Position numbers and translations under genes: made by a program
In this document: piece by piece, positions 1 through 9,126 of the stretch
Position numbering within the stretch: position 1 is the stretch's first letter
Layout: each line of letters opens with the position of its first letter
Notes under the pieces: generated by a model
What the model was told of the DNA's origin: nothing
The model's database searches: none
The model's input: the letters and a program-made list of their open reading frames with translations, nothing else
Assembly: GCA_018263395.1 (NCBI GenBank)
Contig: JAANXF010000020.1
Location: forward strand, 7,114-46,434
DNA length: 39,321 bases
Source: Methanonatronarchaeales archaeon
Lineage (GTDB): Archaea > Halobacteriota > Methanonatronarchaeia > JAANXF01
Reading direction: 5' to 3'

Positions 1-852
1 GGCGACCGGTACGGCGATTATGGCGAGGTAGATTATGGCCTGGACTGTTCGGAAGAGTAGCTCGATTCCTCCGGCGAAGGTCTCTATGGCAATGGTGACG
101 AGGTTGTCGAGCATCCGCTTAACGCGCTCCTTCACGCGGTTCCAGACGTTGTCGGGCGTGACGGCGACGGACTTTCGCTGCCTTATCCGGACCTCGACCG
201 TGGCGTAGTCGCTCATCTGTTGCTTCGAGGAGAGCTCGCGCTGGTACTGCCTCTGCAGCTCCTTCTCCGTCAGCTCCATACGCAGCTCCGCCTTCTCCCT
301 CCCCGCCTCCATGCCGCGGACCTCCTCCCTGAGGTCCTCGTAGTCCGCCAGGGTGCTGTTCAGTATATCCAGCTCGTCCAGCTCCTCCTGCACCGGGAGC
401 CTGTAGGTTCCTCACGTCGTGGCTCTCCACTTCCAGCCCCTCCCTGACCACCTCCATGAAGCCCTCGAAGTCGTCCGACGGGACCCTTGCGACGAGTTCG
501 ACGGTGCGGTACGGGTCGGTTCGTGTTTGCTGCTGTGCTCCACGTAGCCGCCGTACCCGGACGCCAGGTCACGTACCCGGGATGCGTCGGCCTCGGCGTC
601 GTCGGCCTCCGCGCGTATCCGCGCCTCCTTCACCTGCACGAACTCTCCGCCGCCCACATCGGTGGTCTCCGGGGCGTCCCTGAACTCGTCCGGGGCTACA
701 GACGGCTCGGTGATGCCGTGCTGGGCCTGGAACCCGAAGCTGGAGAGGAGAACCCCAATAGTACCCAGTACGAGGATGGCTCCAATTAGTACCAGAAGCG
801 CGAGGCCCGGGTTTCTCTTCACCCAGTTCCGGAGGTCGTCGACCGGAGGCAT
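1..852 (-). pseudogene. DUF4349-like membrane-anchored coiled-coil protein, interrupted by two apparent frameshifts (truncated at window edge)
   Basis: N-terminal TM segment (NPGLALLVLIGAILVLGTIGVLL), then YGGYVEHSS in one frame, YRTVELVARVPSDDFEGFMEVVREGLEVESHDV in a second, and TYRLPVQEELDELDILNSTLADYEDLREEVRGMEAGREKAELRMELTEKELQRQYQ...IIYLAIIAVPV in a third. Together they give the DUF4349 architecture. Confidence 0.6.
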
Positions 853-1004
853 AGTTCAGGCTTCAGCAGCTCCGCATAAAAGGGTTACTTAAGCTGAACT
901 GAGTATTTTATAGTGATTGTCGTAACTTTCCTGAAAATTTATTTCAGCGATTCCTGTCCTGTCCCCGACGACGAGAGGAGGATTATCATCTTAAAGAAGT
1001 TTCG

Positions 1005-1826
1005 TCAAACACTATAGCTACCTTCCCGGCCGGACCTCAGCCACTCCTCGAACCAGTCCACCGCCGCGTCCAGCATCTCCTCCTCGTGTTCCTGCTGTTT
1101 GAAGAGGTGGTCGGCTCCCTCGACGAGGTGGAGGTCCTTGGGTTCGTTGGCGGCGTCGTACATCCGTTTCGAGTTCTCGACGGGGACGATGGTGTCCTCG
1201 GTGCCGTGGATGAACCGTATCGGTGCGTGAATTCCTGGCAGGAGTTCGAGGGCGTCGTACCGCTGCAGGTCCTCGTAGAATCCGTACCCTATCTTCACCT
1301 CGCCGCGCCTGTAGGTCTGGAAGTGTATGTGTCCGGCGTCGCGCCAGCGCTCCACCTCGTTCTCCCCGAACAGGTTTCCCCCTGTGGCGTCGGCGGCGGA
1401 GGCTACGGGAACGAGCGCGGCGGGTCGGTCGTCCCGGGAGGCGGCGACGATGGAGGTGAGGCCGCCGAGGCTGTGGCCCGCGAGCCCGACCCGTTCGGAG
1501 TCGACGGGGTCCTTTCCGTCGACGAAGTCCAGTACGTCGAGCAGGTCGTCCACCTGGTGGATGAGACGCATCTCCTCGCAGGTTCCCTCGGATTCCCCGA
1601 TGCAGTCGGAGAAGTCGAATCGGAAGGCGAAGAATCCGCTCTTCACGAGGGCAGCGGAGAGGTGGGTGAGGTGTTTGATCTCCTTAAATCCGGTGAAGGA
1701 GTGGCTCAGAACCACAGCGGGGTACGTCTTTCCGGCGGTGACCTTCGCGGGGTACTCCACTATCCCGGCGAGCTCCATCCCTCGGCCGTTTCGTATGGAG
1801 ACCTTTCGGGACTCCTTCTGTGCCAT
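1005..1826 (-). CDS. alpha/beta hydrolase (dienelactone hydrolase/prolyl oligopeptidase-like)
   Basis: ORF with GHSLGG nucleophile elbow, FIHGTEDTIVP acid loop and GADHLF histidine motif; start at MAQKESRK. Confidence 0.85.
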   Translation of the reverse strand: MAQKESRKVSIRNGRGMELAGIVEYPAKVTAGKTYPAVVLSHSFTGFKEIKHLTHLSAALVKSGFFAFRFDFSDCIGESEGTCEEMRLIHQVDDLLDVLDFVDGKDPVDSERVGLAGHSLGGLTSIVAASRDDRPAALVPVASAADATGGNLFGENEVERWRDAGHIHFQTYRRGEVKIGYGFYEDLQRYDALELLPGIHAPIRFIHGTEDTIVPVENSKRMYDAANEPKDLHLVEGADHLFKQQEHEEEMLDAAVDWFEEWLRSGREGSYSV

Positions 1827-1867
1827 GTCGAAGAGTCGATTCCGGGTCCGTAATAATCTTCCATCCC

Positions 1868-1977
1868 GCACCGCTCCTGCGGAGCGATGCTTAAACAGGC
1901 CTCTCCAGAGGGAGGGGACCTGTGACCCGCACCGCTTCGAAGAAGCGTGTGCTCGAACACCTTTCCCTGGAAGGGTG
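1868..1977. other. cluster of four consecutive inverted repeats between divergent genes
   Basis: gcaccgctcc-tgc-ggagcgatgc (1868-1890), acagg...cctgt (1895-1923), gcaccgcttc-gaa-gaagcgtgtgc (1929-1952), cacctttcc-ct-ggaagggtg (1958-1977). Confidence 0.5.
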
Positions 1978-2015
1978 GGAGTGGGAGTTATTACGCGGCT
2001 GGCCTATTTCGGTCC

Positions 2016-2217
2016 GTGCACGTAGAGGCACTGGCATGCACGGCGTGCGGCGAGCGGTATCCGCCGGACGAGGTCAGGTACCGGTGCGGGGAATGCGGCG
2101 GCTCGCTGGACGTGGTGTACGACTACTCAGAGAGAGAGAGAGAGGGCTCCGTCTCGTGGGAACTCCTGAGGGGCAGGGACTTCTCACATCTGAGGTACCG
2201 CGAGTTCCTCCCGGTTT
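2016..2217 (+). pseudogene. thrC: threonine synthase, N-terminal fragment only
   Basis: VHVEALACTACGERYPPDEVRYRCGECGGSLDVVYDYSE...SWELLRGRDFSHLRYREFLPV: N-terminal zinc-ribbon region typical of ThrC; homology ends abruptly and the PLP domain is absent. Confidence 0.65.
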
Positions 2218-2724
2218 CGGAGAGCGGCCGCGAGGCACGCCGACGAGGGCGACAGAGGTGACGCTCCGGAGAAGGAGGTCGAGCGCCTAGTCGAGGTCGC
2301 CAGGACCCCTCTCTCAGGGGACGGGGAGGGCGACCCGTACGGCCTGAGGGCTGAGCTCCAGGGACTGATGTGGCGCCGCATGGGCGTAGTCAGGGAGGGG
2401 GACGGGCTGGAGGGCGCCCTCGACGTCTTAGCGGGGCTCGCCGAGGAGGCCGAGAGCCTCTCCGTCGGTGGCCGCTCAAGATACAACCCGGAGTGGGTGG
2501 AGGTCTCGAACCTGAGAAACATGGTCCAGGTGTGTGAGGCGGCGGTGCGCAGCGCCCTCCTGAGACGGGAGAGCCGGGGCGCGCACCAGAGGCTGGACCA
2601 CCCTGACCTCGACGATGAGTGGAGGGCGAACGTGCACTGCCGGGCGGAGGACGGCCGCCTGGAGGTATGGAGGGGGGCGGCGCACGAGGTCCCGGAGGGG
2701 CTGAGGGGGGAGACGGATGGTTGA
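2218..2724 (+). pseudogene. fumarate reductase/succinate dehydrogenase flavoprotein subunit, C-terminal fragment
   Basis: RAARHADEGDRGDAPEKEVERL...LRAELQGLMWRRMGVVREGDGLEGAL...RYNPEWVEVSNLRNMVQVCEAAVRSALLRRESRGAHQRLDHPDLDDEWRANV: SdhA/FrdA C-terminal signature; the FAD domain is missing. Confidence 0.75.
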
Positions 2725-3454
2725 CGTCGGGGAAGAAGAGGTGCTGCTCAGAGTCCACAGGTCCGGCTCCGGCTGGAAGCTGGGTAGACTGGTGCCGTAC
2801 AGGGTGCCGTGGCGGGAGGGGATGACGGTGCTGGACGGCCTGGTCCACGTCCAGGAGAACCAGGAGCCGGGTCTGGCGTTCAGGCGCAACTGCGGGGCCG
2901 GGCGGTGCGGTTCCTGCGGTGCCGAGGTGGACGGAAGACCTGTCCTGACGTGCAGTACTCGGCTTCCGCGAGGCGGGGACGTGACCGTGGAGCCGATGCG
3001 GACGTTCCCGGTAATCAGGGACCTCGTCGTCGACCTCTCGGGTCAGTGGGTCACGGCGGGACGGGTACCGCTCTTCGAGGCCGTCGATGACGGCGACGAC
3101 TTCTGGAGGATTCCGCGGGAGGACGTCTCCGACGTGGCCGAGTTCAGGCGCTGCATAGAGTGCTTCCTGTGTCAGGACGTCTGCCACGTGCTCAGGGAGC
3201 ACGGACAGGACTTCGTCGGGCCCCGTTTCGTAACCCTGCTGGCGTCGCTCGATATGCATCCGCGGGACGCAGGCGACAGGTCCGGGTTCTCTGCTGAGAG
3301 CGGGCTGGAGCTTTGCAACGTCACCAGGTGCTGCCAGGAGACCTGCCCCGAGGAGATACGCATAACCGACGAGGCCATCATCCCGGAGAAGGAGCGTCTG
3401 ATCTCTCGGAAGGACCCGGTGGCGAGGCTGCTGAAAAGGGTCCTCGGGCGCTAA
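2717..3454 (+). CDS. succinate dehydrogenase/fumarate reductase iron-sulfur subunit
   Basis: Plant-type 2Fe-2S motif RRNCGAGRCGSCGAEVDGRPVLTC and ferredoxin-type cysteines CIECFLCQDVC / CNVTRCCQETCP; overlaps the flavoprotein stop. Confidence 0.9.
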   Translation: MVDVGEEEVLLRVHRSGSGWKLGRLVPYRVPWREGMTVLDGLVHVQENQEPGLAFRRNCGAGRCGSCGAEVDGRPVLTCSTRLPRGGDVTVEPMRTFPVIRDLVVDLSGQWVTAGRVPLFEAVDDGDDFWRIPREDVSDVAEFRRCIECFLCQDVCHVLREHGQDFVGPRFVTLLASLDMHPRDAGDRSGFSAESGLELCNVTRCCQETCPEEIRITDEAIIPEKERLISRKDPVARLLKRVLGR

Positions 3455-3532
3455 ATCGCACGTCTCTACGCTCCCCGGGACCGGCAGGAGAAACCCGGGC
3501 GTCGAGCGCCCTGTCGACCCCTGCGCCTGCGG

Positions 3533-3569
3533 GGACGTCTCTCCCGGAACCGGGAGGACCGGGACGTCC
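3533..3569. terminator. nested hairpin followed by TTT, downstream of the iron-sulfur subunit gene
   Basis: ggacgtc...gacgtcc outer arms with inner ctcccgg-aa-ccgggag, followed by tttaa. Confidence 0.4.
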
Positions 3570-3703
3570 TTTAACCGAAGATCCATCAGCGGCATCGACC
3601 CGGTTCCGGCCGGGACGATGTCGGGGACACACGGGCCCTGTGGAGAGTGCGTTTCTACGCCAACGGTGGAAAGCTTAAGTTCCGAGGGTGCGACGCCGAT
3701 TGT

Positions 3704-3928
3704 ATGGAACTCAGGGAGGAGGTCGAGCGATACTTTCAGGAGGCCGCGCCGGACGGAGTCGCCACCGATAGCGACGTTGCGAAGGGTCTTCGCGAGCTGT
3801 ACGACGTAGGGGCCAGTCCGGGGGATGTGAGTGAGGCAGCCGACGAACTCATCAGGAAGGACGTAATACACGTGGTCGACGAGGAGGAGGGCGTCGAGGG
3901 GGAGAGGACCTACGAGTACCACAGGTGA
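3704..3928 (+). CDS. small acidic winged-helix-like hypothetical protein
   Basis: MELREEVERYFQEAAPDGVATDSDVAKGLRELYDVGASPGDVSEAADELIRKDVIHVVDEEEG...; ATG plus acidic composition. Confidence 0.5.
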   Translation: MELREEVERYFQEAAPDGVATDSDVAKGLRELYDVGASPGDVSEAADELIRKDVIHVVDEEEGVEGERTYEYHR

Positions 3929-4270
3929 CTCCGGTCCCCACAAGCTCCCCGCGCCGGACACGGACAGGCATTAGACCTTCGGGACGTGGCGTATTCCGGT
4001 CCGCGGGGTCTCCTCGGGAGTTACGCATGGGGATGGCCTCGAAAGGGGGGCTCCTCGAATCCTCGACCCGTCCGGCTCTGAGCCTTGAGTGACCCCCCTC
4101 TTCCCCGGGGAGCACGGGGTAGCAACCCGTCCGGTCGGCCGCCCCTGCTAGAGCGGTTTAGGTTTTAGGCCGTCCGGCGACCTGACACCTCTCCGGTATA
4201 TATATCTGCGTGATTACCCAACTGGAACTCTTATTGAACTCTTCTAATAACGTGACCCACGGTTCACTTC

Positions 4271-4552
4271 ATGCCAGCGGGCCTCACCATCGTCGTTATG
4301 CTCTACGCCCTGGCCATGTGGCTCGTCTCTATGCACAACATCTACAGGTCCCCTCCCCCGGCCGGATACAGGAACCACCTGCTCTCCTTCGTCATCCTGA
4401 CCATGGCGGGCATATCGATCGAAACGTTCTCCGAGATAGGGCTGCTGCACGAGAGCCTCGACGTCCTGGGCGACGCACTCTACCTGACCGAGGCCGCAGT
4501 GTTCCTCTACGTCGCGTACAACCTGAATATCCAGACGAGGGAGGCGTTCTGA
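4271..4552 (+). CDS. small membrane protein (about 3 TM)
   Basis: Hydrophobic segments; stop codon abuts the next ATG (tgaatg). Confidence 0.6.
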   Translation: MPAGLTIVVMLYALAMWLVSMHNIYRSPPPAGYRNHLLSFVILTMAGISIETFSEIGLLHESLDVLGDALYLTEAAVFLYVAYNLNIQTREAF

Positions 4553-4831
4553 ATGCCGGGCGTGGCCTCCTCACTTCTGCACATCATAGTGATTGGGCTC
4601 TCCACCGCTTCCCTGTATTACTGGGTAAAGATTTACCTGAGGGTGGGGAGCGCATCTGTCCACCTAGCCCTGACGTCGCTCTTCCTCACGGTGGCCGTGG
4701 TGCTCCACGCAGCGGAGGCGGTCAACGTGTATGTATCGGCTGCTTCCGAATCGGTATTCTTGGTCGCAATCATAGCGACGCTGACGACGTGGCTCTCCGC
4801 GTCCTTCGAGATAAGCGCGGGCCGCCTGTAG
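4553..4831 (+). CDS. small membrane protein (about 3 TM), partner of upstream ORF
   Basis: MPGVASSLLHIIVIGLSTASLYYWVKIYLRVG...; directly adjacent to the previous ORF. Confidence 0.6.
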   Translation: MPGVASSLLHIIVIGLSTASLYYWVKIYLRVGSASVHLALTSLFLTVAVVLHAAEAVNVYVSAASESVFLVAIIATLTTWLSASFEISAGRL

Positions 4832-4899
4832 GGCCCTGTAGGGCCAGAACCGGCCCTCAGAAGAAGCGACCGGCAACCGACGACGAGCCGGGGAAGGTC

Positions 4900-4913
4900 A
4901 TGCGCCGACCGGG
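4900..4913 (-). repeat. 14-bp duplicate of the tRNA-Gly 3' end (atgcgccgaccggg)
   Basis: Identical 14-mer at 4978-4991, inside the tRNA-Gly 3' end. Confidence 0.5.
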
Positions 4914-4978
4914 GGTTTGGCACCGGATTTACGGGCAAATTTCTGTGGCCCAATTCCCGGTGAAAGCAGCCGACAGTA

Positions 4979-5049
4979 TGCGCCGACCGGGATTTGAACC
5001 CGGGCTACAGCCTTGGCAAGGCTGAGTCATACCGCTAGACCATCGGCGC
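4979..5049 (-). tRNA. tRNA-Gly(GCC)
   Basis: Reverse complement GCGCCGA TG GTCTAGCGGTATGAC T CAGCC TTGCCAA GGCTG TAGC CCGGG TTCAAAT CCCGG TCGGCGC A folds as a cloverleaf. Confidence 0.93.
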
Positions 5050-5107
5050 CACCGGCCTGCCTGTTGGTAAGCGGTAAACATTAGTCTTTCCCGAGGCATT
5101 TTCCCCC

Positions 5108-5551
5108 ATGGCAGAGGGTGGAGAGGAGCTACAGGAGGTCATCCGTGAGCTGGAGCTCAGGGGGGCCCGCGTCGAGGGCCTGCAGACAGTCTATCGGTCG
5201 CTGGTTCAGGGGGTGGAGGACAGCACGTCGGGCATCGAGACCCTCAACTCGTTGAGGGAGAGGGGTGAGGACTCGGAGATTCTGCTTCCGCTCAGAGGTG
5301 GTGCCTTCGTGAGGGCGTCGCTGGAGAGCGTGGACGAGGTCCTCGTATCGATGGACGACGTAGTCGTCGAGGGTTCGCTGGACGAGGCCGTGGGGGATCT
5401 GGAGAACAGGAGGGACGAACTGAGAGAGCGCATGGAGGAGGTGCAGTCCTCCCTGCAGGAGGAGCGACGGATGCTTCAGGCTCTTCAGGTGCGTGCGCAG
5501 TCGCTCGCCTCCAGCGGCTCCGGCCAGGGGCCGGGGTTCACCGCCGGTTGA
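5108..5551 (+). CDS. pfdA: prefoldin subunit alpha
   Basis: Coiled-coil / beta-hairpin / coiled-coil layout, with ILLPLRGGAFVRASLESVDEVLVSMDD in the centre. Confidence 0.85.
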   Translation: MAEGGEELQEVIRELELRGARVEGLQTVYRSLVQGVEDSTSGIETLNSLRERGEDSEILLPLRGGAFVRASLESVDEVLVSMDDVVVEGSLDEAVGDLENRRDELRERMEEVQSSLQEERRMLQALQVRAQSLASSGSGQGPGFTAG

Positions 5552-5557
5552 ACGGGC

Positions 5558-5758
5558 CTATAACAGGTCGTCCAGAGAGTGCTCGGTCCACCTCTTGCTG
5601 GGCGGCGAGTCCTCGAAGAGCGACTCCGCCTCCAGGTCCTCTATCGAGCAGCTCTCCTCGCAGTGTATGGCGTCTCCCTTGTGGACGTATATGGAGCCAC
5701 ACGCCTCGCAGGCGTACCTGCTGGTGACGAGGTCCGTCGAGTCCAGTTTCTCGACCAT
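5558..5758 (-). CDS. small zinc-ribbon protein
   Basis: CEACGSIYVHKGDAIHCEESC cysteine pairs. Confidence 0.65.
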   Translation of the reverse strand: MVEKLDSTDLVTSRYACEACGSIYVHKGDAIHCEESCSIEDLEAESLFEDSPPSKRWTEHSLDDLL

Positions 5759-5802
5759 TTCGATGGCCCCGCGTCTACCTTTCCATCGAGATTACCTAAG
5801 CT

Positions 5803-6303
5803 TTACCCAGGGGTCCCGGCCCCGGAACTTTCCACCTTTTTCTCCACCTCGTCCAGCCTGGACAGCACCAGGCGGAACGCCTCGTAGTCCAGCTTCTGCC
5901 CGGGGTTCTGTCTCTGGTTGATGAGCATCTGGTGCCTCTTGGAGCCGCCGTAGAGCAGCAGCGTCACGCCGAAAGCCAGCAGTAGGACCATCACCACCAC
6001 GGACGCCAGGGCGAGTTCCACTGTCTCCAGTCTAATCGAAATCCCTATCAACTCGAAGGTCCCGTTCAGCACCTCCGTCACGTTCGGGAGCAGCCCCAGA
6101 AACAGCCAGAACGCCTGGAAGAGCACCATGAACTGCCACGTCTCCTGGAAGCCCTGCCTAAGTAGAATCAACGCGTCTATCATCCGGCCGAGCCCCCTCC
6201 TGTGTATCCTGCCGCTGGACCTCAGGTCGATCGTGTTGCTGACCCTCTCGAGGGCCTGGTCGAAATCCAGCTCGGCGAAGTCTTTCCTCTGCATGGCAAA
6301 CAC
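5803..6303 (-). CDS. membrane protein with two TM helices and cytosolic flanks
   Basis: ORF with hydrophobic segments MVLFQAFWLFLGLL and VELALASVVVMVLLLAFGVTLLLYG. Confidence 0.6.
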   Translation of the reverse strand: MFAMQRKDFAELDFDQALERVSNTIDLRSSGRIHRRGLGRMIDALILLRQGFQETWQFMVLFQAFWLFLGLLPNVTEVLNGTFELIGISIRLETVELALASVVVMVLLLAFGVTLLLYGGSKRHQMLINQRQNPGQKLDYEAFRLVLSRLDEVEKKVESSGAGTPG

Positions 6304-6400
6304 TCCTCAACGCGGACGTAAAACAGTGACGGCGTGTGAGGCGTACGTGTCCACTGAAGTCGAGACGAGTGCGCATCTGCACGGACGCTCGGTGACCGGA

Positions 6401-6474
6401 TGCCGCGGCCCGGATTCGAACCGGGGACAACCGCCTCTTCAGGGCGGCGCTCTCCCGGACTGAGCTACCGCGGC
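6401..6474 (-). tRNA. tRNA-Phe(GAA)
   Basis: Reverse complement GCCGCGGTAGCTCAGTCCGGGAGAGCGCCGCCCTGAAGAGGCGGTTGTCCCCGGTTCGAATCCGGGCCGCGGCA; anticodon loop CTGAAGA. Confidence 0.93.
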
Positions 6475-6564
6475 CTGTCCCCTGAAGTGGTCCGTTGATT
6501 TATTAAAACACGCGGTGGAGCAAGCCTCGCTGGTTTTTTCACAGTCGGCGTAGAGTCGTGAGCA

Positions 6565-7320
6565 GTGAATCTCGATAGAGACGGCTGGTACCGGAGGGCG
6601 AAACGCGAGGGTTACAGGGCGAGGTCCGCCTACAAGCTGAAGCAGATCCAGGATCGTTTCCACGTAATCGACGACCAAGACGACGTGCTGGACCTCGGCG
6701 CCGCCCCGGGCGGCTGGCTGCAGGTGGCCAGGGACCTCACTGACGGAGGGGTGGTGGGATTCGACCTTCGACCGATCGAACCCCTCGAAGACGTGGAGAC
6801 GGTCCGGGCCGACTTCACGAGGAAGGGGGTCCTCGAAGAGGCCCTCGGCCCGCTGGGGGGCAGGGCGGACGTGGTGCTCTGTGACGCCTCTCCGGACCTC
6901 TCCGGGAACTGGAGCGTCGACCACGCCCGCAGCGTCTCCCTGGCACGCTCAGCCCTCTCCGTCTGCGAAGAGGCCCTGGAGCCGGGCGGAAACCTCGTGG
7001 TCAAGGTGTTCCAGGGAGAGGGGTTCCCCGGCTTCCTCGACGAGGTGAAGCGGAGCTTCAGCCGGGTCAACGGTTTCTCCCCGGAGGCCTCCCGGAAGAG
7101 GAGCGCCGAGATGTACGTCGTCGCGAGGGGCTACGTGACCGCACCGGTCCGGGAGGGCGACGTACTGAGGGTCGAAATCGTCGATACCGGCAGTGAGGGC
7201 GACGGCGTCGCGAGGGTGGACGACTTCGTGCTGTTCGTGCCCGGGACCGATGTGGGCGAAGAGTTAGAGGTGGAGGTGATAGAGGTGAGGGCCAGGTTCG
7301 GGTTCGCGGAGGAGCTGTGA
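6565..7320 (+). CDS. rlmE: 23S rRNA (uridine-2'-O-)-methyltransferase RlmE/FtsJ with C-terminal TRAM domain
   Basis: YRARSAYKLKQI, DLGAAPGGWLQVA, CDASPDLSGN; C-terminal TRAM-like VREGDVLRVEIVDTGSEGDGVARVDDFVLFVPG. Confidence 0.9.
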   Translation: MNLDRDGWYRRAKREGYRARSAYKLKQIQDRFHVIDDQDDVLDLGAAPGGWLQVARDLTDGGVVGFDLRPIEPLEDVETVRADFTRKGVLEEALGPLGGRADVVLCDASPDLSGNWSVDHARSVSLARSALSVCEEALEPGGNLVVKVFQGEGFPGFLDEVKRSFSRVNGFSPEASRKRSAEMYVVARGYVTAPVREGDVLRVEIVDTGSEGDGVARVDDFVLFVPGTDVGEELEVEVIEVRARFGFAEEL

Positions 7321-7431
7321 GCCGCTAGCTGTAAGGATTTCTGTGCGCCGTAAAGGTCTGGGTCCCCTGCTGATTCATGTGTTTCCTCTCAGCGGAGGAG
7401 CTACCGGTATCCCACCGTCTCTTCCGAACAC

Positions 7432-8568
7432 CTACCTCGACATCTCTGCCATGACCTCCTCATAGACGCTCGGCGGCGCGTCGGTCTTGACGGCCTCGGG
7501 GTCGAAGTGCGTCCTCGTGGCCACGTAACCCCTGCCCTGCAGCTCGTCGAGGAAGTCGCGCATCGGCGGGGGGCTCGCCCCGGCGCGGGAGGCGGTGAGG
7601 TGGAAGTCGCGGTAGAGCGGCGGTCCGCCGGCCTCTCGCCGCGTCAGGTCCAGCAGCCCCTCGACCTCTCCGGGGCACGGTGCCCGGGTCTCCCCGCCGA
7701 TGCGCTTCAAATCGTCGAGGAACTCGGCGTCGTGTATGTCGCCGGTCCAGAGGGGTCCGGCGTAAATCCTGTTCTCTCCACATCCACAGGTTTCGTCGTT
7801 GAACACGTCCCGTGCGAACTCGTCCCTCCGGCATGACGGGCAGTGGAGCAGGTAGCCCACGTTCTCCAGCGACGCGTCGCTCCTCCCTGCGCCCCTCTCT
7901 GCCTCCAGGAACAGCCGGAAGTAGTGCCTCCTGTACAGCGTCAGGAGCGGTGCGGCGGCCCTGTCGTACCTCGCGAGCGTCCTGGCTACGAATCCGAGGA
8001 GCAAACGGGCCCCGACCTCCTTCTCGTGCTCGCCGTTCAGGGGCCGGGCGTCGTACCGCCTCCTTCCCGCCGAGGGGTGGGCTCCGCAGAGCGGAGCCGT
8101 GTCGGTGGCGGTGACGCAGAGCGTGCCGTGCATGTGGACGGAGCGTGCGGCGGAGTCGAGGAAGGGGGCCGGGGAGCCGAAGGGGTCCACGTCGATGAGG
8201 TCGAACCCCCTCTCAGACATGAGGGCGTTGGCGTCCCGCCTGGTGACCTCCGCCTCGAGGCCGGCGTGGCCGAGGTTCCTCCTCACGAGTTCGACGGCCT
8301 CCCGGCTCCTGTCGTTCAGGACCACGTTCGGCCCGGCCTCTTTCGCTACCCGGACGCCGCGTGCACCGGTGCCAGCCGTGGCGTCGAGGTAAGTTACTTC
8401 CCCTCCCCACCGCTCCACGTGCCGCCTGACGGCGAGCACCGTAAGGTCCCGGTTGAGCCGCATCTCCGGGTTGTAGAACACCCCCTCACCGGCCCTCGGA
8501 ACCCCTTCGAGCGAGTTCTCCGGGACCAGGAAGGACGTGGCTCCCTCAGACACCTCGACGAGCCTCAC
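7432..8568 (-). CDS. trm1: tRNA (guanine(26)-N2)-dimethyltransferase Trm1
   Basis: VFYNPEMRLNRDL, DPFGSPAPFLDSA, GTLCVTATDTAPLCG signatures. Confidence 0.93.
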   Translation of the reverse strand: MRLVEVSEGATSFLVPENSLEGVPRAGEGVFYNPEMRLNRDLTVLAVRRHVERWGGEVTYLDATAGTGARGVRVAKEAGPNVVLNDRSREAVELVRRNLGHAGLEAEVTRRDANALMSERGFDLIDVDPFGSPAPFLDSAARSVHMHGTLCVTATDTAPLCGAHPSAGRRRYDARPLNGEHEKEVGARLLLGFVARTLARYDRAAAPLLTLYRRHYFRLFLEAERGAGRSDASLENVGYLLHCPSCRRDEFARDVFNDETCGCGENRIYAGPLWTGDIHDAEFLDDLKRIGGETRAPCPGEVEGLLDLTRREAGGPPLYRDFHLTASRAGASPPPMRDFLDELQGRGYVATRTHFDPEAVKTDAPPSVYEEVMAEMSR

Positions 8569-9068
8569 CCGAAAGCCTCCAGGATTTCGCCGGGCAGCCC
8601 GTCCCTGTTCCCCCGGGTCACCTCGATCGGCCGGGCCTCCTCCCGGACCCGTTTCGCAAGGGGGTGACGGGAGCGTCCGTGCACCACGAAAAGCGCGTCC
8701 CCGTCGTGTTCAAGTGCGTCCTCGACCGCCTCCACGAAGCGGTCCGACGTGAACTCCATGGGGCCGACCTCGTCCACGACCACGAGGTCCGCAGATTCGA
8801 GTGCTCCCCGGATCGCGGACACGCCGACGCGCTCCAGGTCGTCGACGTCGACGCCGTAGCTCCCCACCCTCGGTCCCGGTCCGTCCCTCCTCGCGAGCCA
8901 GCCGGTCTCCCCGGTGGACAGGTCTTCCACCCGGAAACCCGTCCTCCCGCCGTCCCTCCGCACCTCGCCGGACAGCATTCCGCCCACGGAGCCGCCGTAT
9001 CGCTCGGCCACCTCTCTGCACACGGTCGTCTTGCCCACGCCGGGTCCCCCGGTCAGCGCGACCTTCAC
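8565..9068 (-). CDS. nucleoside-triphosphatase (THEP1 family)
   Basis: GGPGVGKTT P-loop, VVVDEVGPMEF; 4-bp overlap with trm1. Confidence 0.88.
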   Translation of the reverse strand: MKVALTGGPGVGKTTVCREVAERYGGSVGGMLSGEVRRDGGRTGFRVEDLSTGETGWLARRDGPGPRVGSYGVDVDDLERVGVSAIRGALESADLVVVDEVGPMEFTSDRFVEAVEDALEHDGDALFVVHGRSRHPLAKRVREEARPIEVTRGNRDGLPGEILEAFG

Positions 9069-9126
9069 GGCGAGTTAATGGTCGGCGCTCCGTGAAGAAG
9101 TTCCGGAACCCGGGGCACGGTGCGGG

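Noticed and set aside
2390-3961. 523-aa minus-strand ORF
   Set aside because: Antisense to the Fe-S subunit; low-complexity Pro/Arg-rich translation, no recognisable domain.
3930-4260. Possible ncRNA in GC-rich intergenic region
   Set aside because: Some short stems (acggggtagcaacccgt) and a ccgtccgg direct repeat, but no recognisable RNA family signature and no clear promoter/terminator pair.
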